DNA from: Panaeolus papilionaceus
Taxonomy: Eukaryota > Basidiomycota > Agaricomycetes > Agaricales
Reading direction: 5' to 3'
Length of the DNA stretch: 64,000 nt
NCBI GenBank assembly: GCA_015501605.1
Contig: JADNRZ010000036.1
Span: 239,180 to 303,179, forward strand
The position numbers were made by a program, and so were the translations under genes. This document shows positions 12,235 to 23,260 of the stretch, one piece after another. The stretch's first letter is position 1. Each line of letters starts with the position of its first letter. A model generated the notes under the pieces. That model was not told where the DNA came from, searched no databases, and saw only the letters and a program-made list of their open reading frames with translations.

Positions 12235-13520
12235 ATGACAGACGCCAATTCCAATGAATACTTTTTCCCTTCATATTCCTTCCCTCCTGAGGCCCAGTCC
12301 ACCTCCTATAACCACGAATATACATCTACTCATACTGCTCCTCGCTTGTCTAATCAGCTGGATGCCGCACTGTACCACCAATTACCTATCTTACCCAACG
12401 AAAACAATAATGACTACCATATGACCGGAGAATATGGCACCAAAAATGCCCCTATATACTCAGGTTTCCGTGATAGAAATGGTGAGCTACAGGTGATGTG
12501 ATCCGTTTTTGACAGATGCTTAAAATGGTGTCAGCATTCACCCAACCGCCTAATCAACACGTCGACGTGTACGCGGATCCTGGTGGGCTCGACACTGGCG
12601 CCAATTCATTCGCCCACAGAGATGCGACCCCAATAGGCTCACCAGCACATATGCTCACCCAGCAAATGTACAACATGCAGTTCGGATCACCTCATGTTTC
12701 CCCCCCATCGTACAGCCTCATGCAACAAGGCGGTACTACAGGGGCAAACTGCAACGCTAACATCGGTGTGTTTACACCGAATTTCACGTCTCCTTTGGGG
12801 ACCCCTCTCACTTCTCTTGACCCGACCTTAATTTACAATCCCACTCAAAACTTTCATCAATTAGCTTCGGACAATCTCTTGAGTGAAAGCTTATACCGTG
12901 TTGACACCAAGCAAATCGAGAATCGCAACGTATCTCGTGTGCACCATGTCAAGGGAATGGGCGATGCGGAGAGTCAAAGGGAGGAAGTCGCGGACAAGAT
13001 TATCAAAATTATGGACGAGGTAGAGGTACCCCTAGACGAGCAGGAGCCCCCGCGGAATCTCGAGAAACAAATATTGATTCTGAACAAGTTCATCAGGTCA
13101 ATTGGGGACCGCGGCATTCGAGATTGGCTTGAGTCCGCTAGAGCGGAGGTAGGGACGCCAGCCGGGAAGAGGATCGCACGAGACAAGAGAAGGAGGGGTG
13201 CTACAACTCGACTTCACTACTGCATTTGGTGTCACAACACCCTGACATCCAAAAATAATCTCGCCAGTAAGCCTCGCTGATGACATTTCGCAGTGCACTG
13301 TCTGATCAGCTCTCTTACAGACCATGTGCGATCCCATTTAAAATTGCATTTGTCATCTTGTCCGAATTGTGGCCTTTCTACGGTCAACCGCCGCCTTCCG
13401 ACCCGTCATAAATGCATGAAAAAAGAAGAGCCCTCAACCAGTAGACAACGCCCATCAAGAAGCTACAACGACTTCCAGTCTCCTCCACCAAGCTACTGGC
13501 AAGGCCCACCCTCTCACTAG
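12235..13520 (+). CDS. Zinc-finger protein B (C2H2-type family)
   Basis: Three exons (12235-12481, 12535-13266, 13321-13520) give 392 residues from the ATG at 12235; an in-frame ATG at 12172 would add 21. Introns are 53 and 54 nt, at the same positions and phases as in gene C. The first acceptor was placed at GTGTCAG by comparison with C. A long Pro/Asn/Thr-rich N-terminus is followed by the conserved block (about residues 245-330: KIIKIMDEVEVPLDEQEPP, ARAEVGTPAG), a basic stretch (RDKRRRG) and the finger pair: CIWC-x12-H-x3-H and CPNC-x12-H-x-C. The C-tail is Pro/Ser-rich. The basic patch and fingers suggest a nuclear DNA-binding protein, which is inference. Coding and 3' flank closely resemble gene C, so the duplication is recent. 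Confidence 0.85.
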
Positions 13521-14127
13521 ACTCAGAAATAGATTTTCCAGCGCACATTGATTGTCGCTCTGATGGTGTTTTGTTTTTTGCTTTCGATACTTCCCCCCAC
13601 TCTTATTGCTATCGTGCTTTCAAAAAAACTTGCTTTCGTTATCATTTTTACAATGTTCATCTTCGTCGTGCTCTCCTCAACGGCCATGATTCCCCTCAAA
13701 GACTGTATACTCACCGAACTCACCTGTTGGGTTCTCTGCTAGACTACAGTGATACCCCATGATTTATGTGTAGTACGAACTGCGTAGATCGTAGACAGGC
13801 CCGTGCATAAACCCCTTAACGTAGAACGTGTTAATTAATATTACTAAATAATAATGTCAGCTGGCCTGATGCATGAATCGTGCGGAAAAGTAACAAACTA
13901 AGGCAGAGGGCTAGAATATAATATAATAAACATATTGCTCCAGTAGACGATAGTCGACTGGAGAGGAGTCAAGGTGAAATTTCGTATGAATAACAAAGAG
14001 CATAGCATATAGAAAATAATAGTAAAGGAAGGAGAAATAATGGTACACAAGTGAAATGGGCGATAGGCGCCAACACGTGGATAAGTATAGAAGTTTAACA
14101 TAATGATAAAGTAATAGCAACTTAGGC
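13521..14127. other. 3' flank of gene B, AT-rich
   Basis: The first 350 nt resemble the 3' flank of gene C (shared TAATGTCAG and GCATGAATCG motifs). From about 13897 the DNA is AT-rich and has no match in the flank of C, so it appears inserted. Short frames here are not gene-like. Confidence 0.4.
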
Positions 14128-14383
14128 GCATCAGCAAAGTTGGCATTTTACTTGTCGGCTTTTTGCCGCTTTTAGACTGTCGGCAAGTCCAAAAGCGGAA
14201 AAGCGTCTGATTTAAGGGCGAATCTAAGCCAAATTTGGCTTAGGTCTGGGAGAACTTATGTAACTTTTTGGAAAATCGGACGTGGCTTTTCTAGCTTGCC
14301 ACTTTCCCCCTTTTTTTCGCTTTTTTTTCGCGTTTTTTCGCTTGTGCAAGCGAAAAAAAAGTAAAATGCCCAATTACTGATGC
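14128..14383. mobile_element. Candidate MITE with 25-bp imperfect inverted ends
   Basis: The left end begins GCATCAGCAAAGTTGGCATT and the right end, read in reverse complement, begins GCATCAGTAATTGGGCATT; both continue to TTTACTT. The match may extend outward through TAGGC on both sides. The interior (about 205 bp) has no coding capacity. It has its own inverted segments (GTCGGC and AAAAGCGG blocks) and T-runs punctuated by TTTTCGC. Size, paired ends and lack of coding fit a non-autonomous DNA transposon. The corresponding flank of paralogous gene C lacks it. I could not identify a clear target-site duplication or assign a superfamily. Confidence 0.5.
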
Positions 14384-17273
14384 GGCCTACAGTAAATAAG
14401 TGGTGTCATCTCGAGCTTCGGGGTTGTGGCTTGTGCCACTGGGGCATTCTGTTGGAGTTAGATAAAGATGGCCAAAAGCAATCGGGCTGGCTCTCACTTG
14501 CATCATCACCATACTCTATTTCTAACGCTTCCGTGTCCACTTCGAATGACCTGTTGATGAGCACTGCATCAGTAAGCCCCTATTGTTCGATTTTTCTACT
14601 ATTTTCCGTTTATTTCTATTCGCATCAGCGCTTTCACGCGTCGTGCGCCCTTGATTTCCGAATATTCGAATGTTTTCCTTTGATTTCTACGATTTTCCAT
14701 TGTTTTACATATCACCATCCTCAGTAGATGTCATTCCTCAACAAAGTTCAAACAAAGTTCAAATCTGAGCAATGGACATGGACGGAAACTACAGCAACAG
14801 ATGTCATTATGTGCTATCTGTTATTCACCACACTTTCTAGACTTCTTGGTTCTTACGCTTGAGTCTCCGTAGCCAGAGTAGTCAAGTATGGGGAGAGGGA
14901 GAGGTCATCAAGAACGAACCCCTCCCAGTGTGAGAGCCGAGGGCGGTGGACGGATGAGCCCCCACACCGACCACGGCTCCCCCTACCCCAACTACGGAAC
15001 TCGAGAGAATAATACATGATGTATCAACTAGTGAATAATGAAGGGTATGCCTGTAGATAAAATCAATCATGGTGAAGCAATGGAAAGATCGACGAAAAAG
15101 GGAAGTGGTGGGTGGGTAAAGAAAAATGAGCCACGAGCCGAGATACAGCAGGCGGCGTGGAGAGTGCTAGGCAATAGAATAAAATAGAGTACAAGAAAGA
15201 AATGGAAGCTGGAGGCGCGACGTAGGATGATCTCTTCACGTGACCAAGAAGGCAGATCTGTGCGAGCACAGATCCTTCCAATACCTCATAAATCCGAAGG
15301 GCCACGCAAAGCATGGCAAAGCCCGCAACTTTATTCGACTTTAATTATGCATTGAAGATGAAGATACATATTTAATTGCCTACAGTCCGTTTACGCCCAT
15401 ACGCCTTCAAGTTTGGTCTCAGTAGCAGAAGATTATCGGAAATATATAGCAGAACGTCAGGCAAGATATATTTCTTCGGTCTCCAAGCAGGTCATTCAGC
15501 CGATGATTGTCCAAACAATGAAGATTCTTCAAAAGACCGATACCATCAAAACTTTCCAAATTATCGATGTGAGTTTGATACTGACTATACACAGATGACT
15601 GTTCTCGTTTGAAAAGGGATTGCAATCGAGTCCGGAAAGGCTTTTTCGGCTCAAGAGATAATCGCAGAACAGCTGCGATTCGACACATGTTGTCAGTTGA
15701 TAATTGATTTCAACTTGCATTAGCTATCAACATCATGCCATCAAGAGCCATTGAGCAACAGTCAACATAAGAGCGAGAGAATGCCACGCAGGCCTGATTC
15801 TGATTACCTATTCCATCCTTAACACATCAACCATGGAGAATGTGACGTAGAAGTGCAGAACGACAAGAAGAAACATTCGAGTGGTCCATTGCCAAGCCAC
15901 GATGAGAACACAGTCGTCTAAGTACGACAACACATTCATTGAAGGGAGACGCAAAAACGCCAACAGATCATTTCCCATATAAAGCCAACATTAAACAATC
16001 TTTACCAGGACGAGGTACACTATTATCAGAAGAAAGAGCATCTGTAGACAACATACGAGCGGTGTCAAGACGGGTCTCTTCACGAAGGGGAGAATTGTTT
16101 CCAGATTCTACAGCTACAGGGACCGGATTGGTCATTGAAGACACTATCACATTGTCCGAAAAACCAGCGTCACTAGAACACGAGCCACTACCCGGTTTTG
16201 ACATAAACAGAAGGTAGCACATGTTAGGCATTGCAGCATCTATAATCAATGAGATTAGAACGATTTCAAGTTGAAGAGACTGCGCACCATGGGACGACGA
16301 CGGAATATTCAAGGCAGAAAGAAGAGCGGAACAACCGCATCTATCCAAAATTACAAGGGATAAAACAGCATCCCACCCACCAGGCATAATATGGACCACA
16401 AAGACGACAGTCTCACTAAACACTCATGCTCAGAAACGATGGACAACGTCAAAGGTAGAGTCCAGCTTTCTTGAACCGAAGGTGAAAGTCACCTCGCAAA
16501 CGTCAGAGAGATAAATGCAGCGTTGGGCTGAGAAACAAATGAAATTCGAGACGGGATACCAGCGATGAAAGACTGCATAATGAGGAATTGACAGTAAGAT
16601 ACGGATGAATTGAGACAAGTAAGAATGCGATTGGAGCAAAAGAGAAAAAAAGTATGGAACGGAGAAAGGAAAGCCTAAATACGGATGAAAAGAGACAGTC
16701 TCAATTAATCCAAAGTATGAACAGGTTGAAACACGGGAATCCCCGTACTATCACGTGAAAAAAGCGATGCCGGACATGCCGCCTAAGTCGAGTTTGAGGG
16801 TCCTTGTGTCAAAAACCCTCCACTTAAAAGTTGCGGGAATGTTTGAGGCTAGACGGCTTGCTCGCGGTCATTTCGAAATACACAAGCTATGGAAGCCTCT
16901 CATACCACATATGTAGTGTACATGGCCCGGCGGTGGCATGCTACTGTTTTACAACACCCTGAATAGGCACTAGTACAGTGTATTAGTATCATTTGACACA
17001 AACAACAATTTCTCCTCGCTGTTTGGCTCAAATCATATATAATTTGGCATATATGTTCTCCTAGTTAGGTTCTACAACTATGCTGATTTTGGCAAAAATC
17101 GGAGCAGGTTTGGTGCCGCAAGGACAAAATCAACGTATGTTTTGAGCACTTTTGGCATCTGCAAACTTTTATTCGAAACATGTATAGATTTTATATGCAG
17201 AAAACAACTTAGATATTTTTTACTTAGCAAACTACGGCCTCATTTTGTCATAAGAAAAAAGAATCACACCTGA
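14384..17273. other. Gene-poor stretch between gene B and the D pseudogene
   Basis: From 14390 the DNA again resembles the flank of gene C (GGTGTCATCTCGAGCTTC against GGTGCAATCTCGACCTTC at 20871). From about 16930 it resembles the region upstream of gene D (GCTACTGTTTTACAACACC shared with 20978). The 14.8-16.9 kb part has no counterpart in the second copy. A minus-strand frame at 15968-16423 (151 codons, hydrophobic start, Ser-rich end) could be the remnant of a membrane-protein gene, but I cannot place it in a family. Confidence 0.35.
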
Positions 17274-17414
17274 TACTCTTCAGGGTACAGAAAGGCTCCA
17301 CCGCGGAGCAAGTATACTCCTTCGAAGCACCCCATCGAAGGACAATGGTGAGGATGGCTTTCTCATCTCGAGCTCATGCACCCAGGAAGAGTGTATTAAC
17401 TTGCTTATTTGTAG

Positions 17415-17896
17415 TCATCAGCAGCTGATTCTACGTCAACAATACCACCGATAACACCCACAAGATGACGCTCATGACCAGCCTCGACCCCGCAGCTACC
17501 TACAACTCCGCTGGTCCATTCTCCATCATCGGTAACGGCGCAGACGACGTTGGCACTTTCAAGATCAAGGGTAAAGTCACGAGTGATGGCCAATGGGAGG
17601 TCACCAAGTCCTACGACACACATGGATGGCTTTACCAAGGTAGGTTTGACGGAAACAACACGATTGCTGGAATTTGGCGCCCTCTGGATGGATCCAATGC
17701 TGGTGGTAGCTTCACGTTCTACAAGCAAGCCAAGCTCGACACTCTCATCGCTGCCAAGACCATGCCAACTGGAGGTGGCTTTGGTGTTACTGCCCCCTCT
17801 ACGCTCGATTCCGCGTTGAAGGACGCCGCGGCTTCTCACAACCAGGGCATTGCTGGAAGCAACGTACTTGCTCTCACCCAGGGATTTAAGTCCTAA
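17415..17896 (+). pseudogene. Truncated copy of gene D (last exon only)
   Basis: Nearly the whole last exon of gene D (22473-22953) is present, preceded by an acceptor-like TTTGTAG, but exons 1-4 and the promoter are missing. The codon for the conserved Trp in GNWFY has become TGA. Between about 17465 and 17860 I see no difference from gene D, whereas the ends diverge at once (GSNVLALTQ against GSNILALAQ, and different 3' flanks). Upstream, 17274-17340 matches 21331-21395, the distal promoter side of D. So this copy arose with D and then lost about 1 kb internally. An ATG at 17465 leaves 143 codons open, but no promoter or first exon is visible. Confidence 0.8.
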
Positions 17897-18335
17897 ATAT
17901 TTGTTACCCCCGTGATTCTGAATCTAGTTCTCAATATAATTGCTCCCTTCCATCATGCCCCGATGACTCAGTCAGGAAGGTGTTGTAATGGTCATGATCT
18001 GGAGTTGTAATTGTAGTTGTTCAACATCGATATACCGTTACATTTACTGCTTGGTATGAACTTAGGTGAAGACACAAAATTATTGTGTCCCAGAATGTTC
18101 GCCTCTATTCACATTCGCCTCGTCCAGTGTAAGTATTTTGCACGTATTCAATCAACCGCTATTATTTCGACCTCTTATTCCTTACCTACCATCGCCTTTA
18201 TCCAAGAAATCGGGCTGTCACTTTCTCCGTCTGATGTTGCAAGAGCCGACGGAGGTCAACCCAACCCAACAAGGCCACAGTCATTATCATTCGCAACACT
18301 TCTTTTGACCAAAATCTCCCGAAGGCTTTGGAAGT

Positions 18336-18947
18336 ATGTATCACAGAATACAATGCTTGCCAAAGGACTATGCTAACAAAGAGTCACAGCCAACCAGTTC
18401 CTGGATTTCTCGCAAGAGCGTGAAACATATGCTCGACCACGCCGCAACGGAAGAGGAATGCATGGCATACTTCAAGGCCTGTCCCAGTTACGACTCTGAC
18501 TCTCATTGCTGGACCTCCGAGTCCATGCTAATCTACTCCGCCCAACGTGAAGTTGACCTGTACGAACCGTTCGTCAAAGTTATCCAATCCGTTTTCGAGT
18601 TTTTTCAGCCAGGTGTCCGAACGGCTCGTAATAGTCCCCCTCCCAACCTGTGCAATCATTTCTTGTTCAAGTTAACAGTGATAATCATAAGCAATCGCGT
18701 TCGCTCGCAAGGACCATCATCGCTTTTTTCTCACGCTTCCACCTTCATTTCGATAATTACCCACATATCGTTGTTCACGAAGTTCAATCAAAGTCTCATT
18801 GTCGATTCCCTAAAATCTGAAATTGGGACTCCTGGCTCCGCTGAGAACTGTTCTCGAGTCAGATTGGCACAGCATGGCACGACTGGGTCTCGCAAGTTGC
18901 AACCCGACCGGCTGGTATCCCATTATGGGCTAAACCATTCATCATAA
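18336..18947 (+). pseudogene. Fragment resembling a fungal (FunK1-type) kinase N-terminus
   Basis: A frame of 203 codons. Its first third looks like real protein: KSVKHMLDHAATEEECM, then a block ending REVDLYEPFVKVIQSVFEFF and VRTARNS. This order (helical start, REVDLYEPF, then an RT-x-NS/DT motif) resembles the N-terminal part of basidiomycete FunK1-type protein kinases as I remember them. The remainder drifts into unrelated low-quality sequence, and no kinase catalytic motifs (HRD, DFG) follow. I therefore read it as a decayed fragment. The assignment is from memory and uncertain. Confidence 0.33.
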
Positions 18948-19182
18948 TGTCATTCACCCAGACCACCCAGTCATACTTACAGTGTTACACAGCCGCTTTA
19001 CATAGAAGTGGTCTAGATGCAGACGACGAAGGCTATACATCAGTGGAAGGAAACCTCGTGTCGAATCGGACATTTATCTTCATCATATACCTGGCCACAG
19101 ACTACTCTTGTTCGATGCGTTTCTCGGTGCTGTAGGGTCCAGGATGAAATGTGATTTGTTACTTTCTCATCAGTCTTTGGTT

Positions 19183-19275
19183 CGCTGGAAACGTATTCCA
19201 ATTTGCAGGATCATGGATGCTATTCATAGTGGCCGCCAGGATAGACAGTGGCGTTTATCAGAGTTCCCACAGGTA
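19183..19275 (+). pseudogene. Decayed relic of gene D exon 4
   Basis: The stretch encodes GNVFQFAGSW, matching GNVYQFAGAW of gene D. The DNA continues to match around the Asn-Ser-Asp-Arg-Gln-Asp-Gly-Gln-Trp region (CCGCCAGGATAGACAGTGG against CCGTCAGGACGGTCAATGG) but in a shifted frame. No flanking exons are recognisable. It is an older, more decayed copy than the one at 17.4 kb, lying just upstream of zinc-finger gene C. Confidence 0.55.
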
Positions 19276-19433
19276 CGATCAAAGAAGCGTCAATGGGACG
19301 AATATCCCTATACATTCATACCGAACAGTACGGATACTGACTGCCAAATGTGCAGGGCCGGACCCTACTTATATGGCTCCAATCTCATCGATCATCACCC
19401 ATCCCTACTACTGACCCCTCATCATCGTCGCTG

Positions 19434-20468
19434 ATGCAGTCGTCTGCACAACCAAAAGCCTCTGCATCGATATCCCTCAACTTCCCCGCTTCTTCATCGT
19501 CGTTATTGGCTCGGAGTATGGAGGAGAAGGAGAACAGTGCTACGGTTTCGCCGGACCTCCACGACATACATGGTAAGCTATATGCCATTTGACCCGTTCT
19601 CAGCAGGTTCTTAAAAATGTATCAGGATTCGCTCCTGCGCTTGTTCAGGACCTCAACGCAAACGCAGATCCTGGTGGGCTCAAAACTGGCAGCAATACGT
19701 TCGTCCACAGAGACGTAACCCCAACAGGCTTTGCTACACCAAATGACATGTCTCTTTTGGGGACCCCTCTCTCTGCCATTAACCCAACTATAATTTACAA
19801 CCCCTATCAAGACTTTCATCCGTCCGCTCCGGACAATCTCTTGAGTGCGAGCTTATACCGGGTTGACCCCGAGCAAGTCGAGAATCCGAACACATCTCGA
19901 GGTCACCATGTCAAGGGAACGGGCGACATGGAGAGCCTCAAAGAGAAAGTTGCGGAAAGGATCATCAAAATTATGGACGAGGTAGAGGTGCCTTCAGATG
20001 AGCAGGGGCCGCCATGGAATCTTGAGAAGCAGACTTCGATTCTGGACGAGTTCATTAGGTCACTGGACCCCGACATTCGACGTTGGGTTGAGTCCGCTAG
20101 AGCAGAGATGGGGACGCCAGCCGGGATGAGGATCGCGCGAGGCAAGAGGACTGCTACAACTCGACTTCACTACTGCATTTGGTGTCACAACACCCTGACG
20201 TCCAAAAATAATCTCGCCAGTAAGTTTAAGGCATTTCGCAGTGTATTGTCTGACCAGCTCTCTTACAGACCATGTGCGGTCCCATTTAAAACTGCATTTG
20301 TCATCTTGTCCGAAATGTGGTCTTTCTACGGTTAATCGTCGCCTTCCGACCCGTCATAAATGCATGAAAAAGGAAGAGCCCTGGACCAGTAGACAACCCG
20401 CACCAAGGAGCTATCACGACTTCGATTCACCTCCACCAAGCTACTGGGAAGGGCCACCCTGGCATTAG
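19434..20468 (+). CDS. Zinc-finger protein C (C2H2-type family)
   Basis: Three exons (19434-19572, 19626-20219, 20269-20468) give 310 residues from the ATG at 19434; the open frame reaches back to 19350. Intron 1 (53 nt) and the length of exon 3 (200 nt) equal those of gene B. The conserved block (KIIKIMDEVEVPSDEQGPP, RWVESARAEMGTPAG) and the finger pair (CIWC-x12-H-x3-H; CPKC-x12-H-x-C) are almost the same as in B, while the first exons are unrelated in sequence. The middle is shorter than in B: it lacks a Met/Gln-rich segment of about 40 residues. The protein ends in the same Pro-rich tail (SYWEGPP against SYWQGPP). It probably acts in the nucleus; the target is unknown. Confidence 0.85.
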
Positions 20469-21750
20469 GCTCGAAAATAGGCTTTCCGCTCGCTGATTAA
20501 CGCTCTGATAGTGTTTCGTTTTTCCGCTTTTGATGACTCTGCTTTCCCCCCAATCTTATTGCTATCATGCTTTCCAATATCTTGCCTTCGCTCTATGCCT
20601 TGTATTGTTCATCTTCGTCATTTTTTCCTCAACGCCTCTCAAAGACTGCGCTGTCACTGAACCTACCAGTTGTGTTCCCTGTAACATTACAATGATACCC
20701 CATAATACGTGAACAGCATGAACTACGTACATCGTACTCGAGCAGTCAAAGAACCCTATAACGTAGAGTATTGATTATATAATAATGTCAGTTGGTCTGA
20801 TGTGCATGAATCGCCTCATGAGTGTTGAACTATACCCTCACCTTTCAATTATTAGGGGCCTAAACTAACTGGTGCAATCTCGACCTTCTAGGGCATGGTT
20901 TGTGTTACTGAGAATTCACGTGTTCTCACGCTTCCATGCTCATTTCGAAGCCTCCCTTACGTGGCTGGACAGCGACAGGCTACTGTTTTACAACACCGTG
21001 AATCTGCACTAATATCGAACTGCCAGTGATTTTCTCCTTTGGTCTTTCGTATGTCCCTGAATTTTCGTTGAGGACCCGAGGCAGACGTATTGTATGTTCA
21101 GCTATATTCCTCATATACATTGTCGCGTTAAATAAGCGGACCGACATTTCGAAGTATTCGGACGCTTTTATTCCAGCTGTCTGCTCGAGATTTTAATTGT
21201 CCAAAAATTGGGCTGTCTAAATCGGTCGAGATGGACAGTGATTGCCTTCCGCGAAGTTAAATGGTAGGCAGAGTCGCGGCCGGGGAGCTCAACAAGTAGG
21301 ACTCTTTGAGTCATGTTATTTTGATACTCTTCAGGGTACAGACAGGTTACGCCGAGGAGCAAGTATACTCCTTCGAAGCTTCATTAATGCAGGCTCAAAT
21401 GACCACACCCAGGTGTCGCATGATGACCTAATTGTCAACTTAAGACGTGGTCCAGTTTCTGTCCATTTCATCTCAGCCGTAATACGCTGTGGCGGAATTA
21501 GATATGCACATCATTCGATGCACTATGATAACTGAAAGCCTTGGTATTTTCGTCTCTGAGCTTTGTCGGAAGCGGCGCATGAGCATTCAATGCTTCGAAG
21601 ATTCCAATTGCGTTAATTTAGTGCATTATCTCGTCTTTTGCTAATTACAGACGACTCGAATGCATAGATGGTCTCCGCATTCGACTTGAATTGGGTCGAA
21701 CTTCGGTCACTCAAATGAAAAATATTCAAATAATTGATGTATACGAGGGC
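20469..21750. other. Flank of gene C and distal upstream of gene D
   Basis: No gene seen. The first part matches the 3' flank of gene B. 20978-21010 and 21331-21395 match 16940-16970 and 17274-17340, upstream of the D pseudogene. These matches show that B plus the pseudogene and C plus D are copies of one segment. Confidence 0.5.
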
Positions 21751-21758
21751 TATAAAAG
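21751..21758 (+). promoter_or_regulatory. TATA box of gene D
   Basis: TATAAAAG, about 104 nt before the ATG of gene D. The same motif stands about 102 nt before the ATG of its paralogue E, so the core promoter is shared. A strong TATA box suggests regulated, possibly high expression (inference). Confidence 0.65.
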
Positions 21759-21854
21759 GTATTGCTTCGACAGGGTAGACATCATCCAACAACAACTTTT
21801 TCCTGTCAGCATCGAATAAAAACCACCACACTCAACCTATACTATCTCAACAAA

Positions 21855-22953
21855 ATGAGCTCTTTCCAGCTTGACTTGAACGGCTACTACACGTAGGTGT
21901 TTTTATCAGCGCTGGTGTAGTCACCTACTAACGATGAACGGTGAAACAGCTACACCTCCTGGTCCAGCTTGGGCGATGACGGTCAGTGCTCTCTCCTCAT
22001 CATCTGTTATTGACCTCGATGCTGATAACCGGGCGTCCACGGCGCAGGTTACACCAGCTTCAAACTTACCGTTTTGGCCAACGGTGTCATCTATGGTTCC
22101 GGCAGCGATAAACCTGGTCCAGTCAGTAGTCGTGCTGCCGGTTCAGGCTCTCGAGCTCACCTGACACTCCTTATTCTATAGTTCGTCCTCTCTGGCGCTT
22201 TGATTGGTGACGACATCCGCTTGGTCAAGCTTTACAACAACTCGTCCACCACTTGGAAGTACATCGGAAAGCGTCTCCCTGGTGCTGTCGGCAACGTGTA
22301 CCAGTTCGCAGGTGCATGGGGCTCGGTCAACAGCGACCGTCAGGACGGTCAATGGGCTTTCAGCGGTGTCGCTACGGGAACCACTATCCCCAAGCACCCC
22401 ACTGAGGGTCAATGGTAAGGATGCCTCTCGCATTTCATATGTACATCGGTGTGCTGACTTATTTTCCTGTAGGGTCGGCAACTGGTTCTACGTCAACAAT
22501 ACCACCGATGACACCCACAAAATGACGCTCATGACCAGCCTCGACCCCGCAGCTACCTACAACTCCGCTGGTCCATTCTCCATCATCGGTAACGGCGCAG
22601 ACGACGTTGGCACTTTCAAGATCAAGGGTAAAGTCACGAGTGATGGCCAATGGGAGGTCACCAAGTCCTACGACACACATGGATGGCTTTACCAAGGTAG
22701 GTTTGACGGAAACAACACGATTGCTGGAATTTGGCGCCCTCTGGATGGATCCAATGCTGGTGGTAGCTTCACGTTCTACAAGCAAGCCAAGCTCGACACT
22801 CTCATCGCTGCCAAGACCATGCCAACTGGAGGTGGCTTTGGTGTTACTGCCCCCTCTACGCTCGATTCCGCGTTGAAGGACGCCGCGGCTTCTCACAACC
22901 AGGGCATTGCTGGAAGCAACATCCTTGCTCTTGCCCAGGGATTCAAATCTTAG
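21855..22953 (+). CDS. Gene D: two-repeat calycin-like protein, unknown function
   Basis: Five exons (21855-21892, 21950-21981, 22048-22121, 22182-22414, 22473-22953) give 285 residues. There is no signal peptide and no membrane segment. The protein is made of two related beta-rich repeats: one over about residues 15-130 (FVLSGALIGDDIRLVKLY, TTWKYIGKRLP, DRQDGQWAFSG) and one over about 140-245 (FSIIGNGADDVGTFKIKGKV, SYDTHGWLYQGRFDG, TIAGIWRPLDGSNAGGSF). The pattern GxFxIxG, then YxGxxD, then IxGxW recalls small beta-barrel (calycin-like) ligand-binding folds; that is inference from the pattern. The tail is Ala/Ser-rich (LDSALKDAAASHNQG). Paralogue E has one repeat only. Compared with E, D carries an extra 66-nt intron between exons 2 and 3. 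Confidence 0.82.
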
Positions 22954-23260
22954 TTCTCGATACAATCGTTCCCTTCCATCATGTCCCGACAACTCAGTCA
23001 GGAAGTTGTTGCGATGGTCTGTCTTTTGATGTGAAGTTGTACTTGTAGTTCATAATGGATATATATTTTGTCTTATGGTGGCGTCCAGTGAATCATATTC
23101 GAATCTTATGTAAGACGTCGTGGGATCGAAAGTCTTCAGATTGGTTCTCTCGTACTAGTAGTGGAGACCTATCGGCTCATGTGTGCATTAGTAAGCTCTG
23201 GTGGACCTGATCTGGGCGATTGTTGAATCAACATGATTACATAACCATGTTTACTTAGTA
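22954..23260. other. Intergenic between D and the Mto1-like gene
   Basis: 3' flank of D and presumed promoter of the next gene. If that gene has a further 5' exon it would lie here, but I could not identify one. Confidence 0.35.

Noticed and set aside
12482..12515. 34-nt intron in zinc-finger gene B using the acceptor TTTGACAG
   Set aside because: Too short; comparison with gene C shows a homologous acceptor 19 nt further on, giving 53-nt introns in both genes.
17405..17839. Minus-strand frames of 144 and 177 codons over the D exon (also 22459-22992)
   Set aside because: Antisense to a well-supported exon, duplicated simply because the exon is duplicated.
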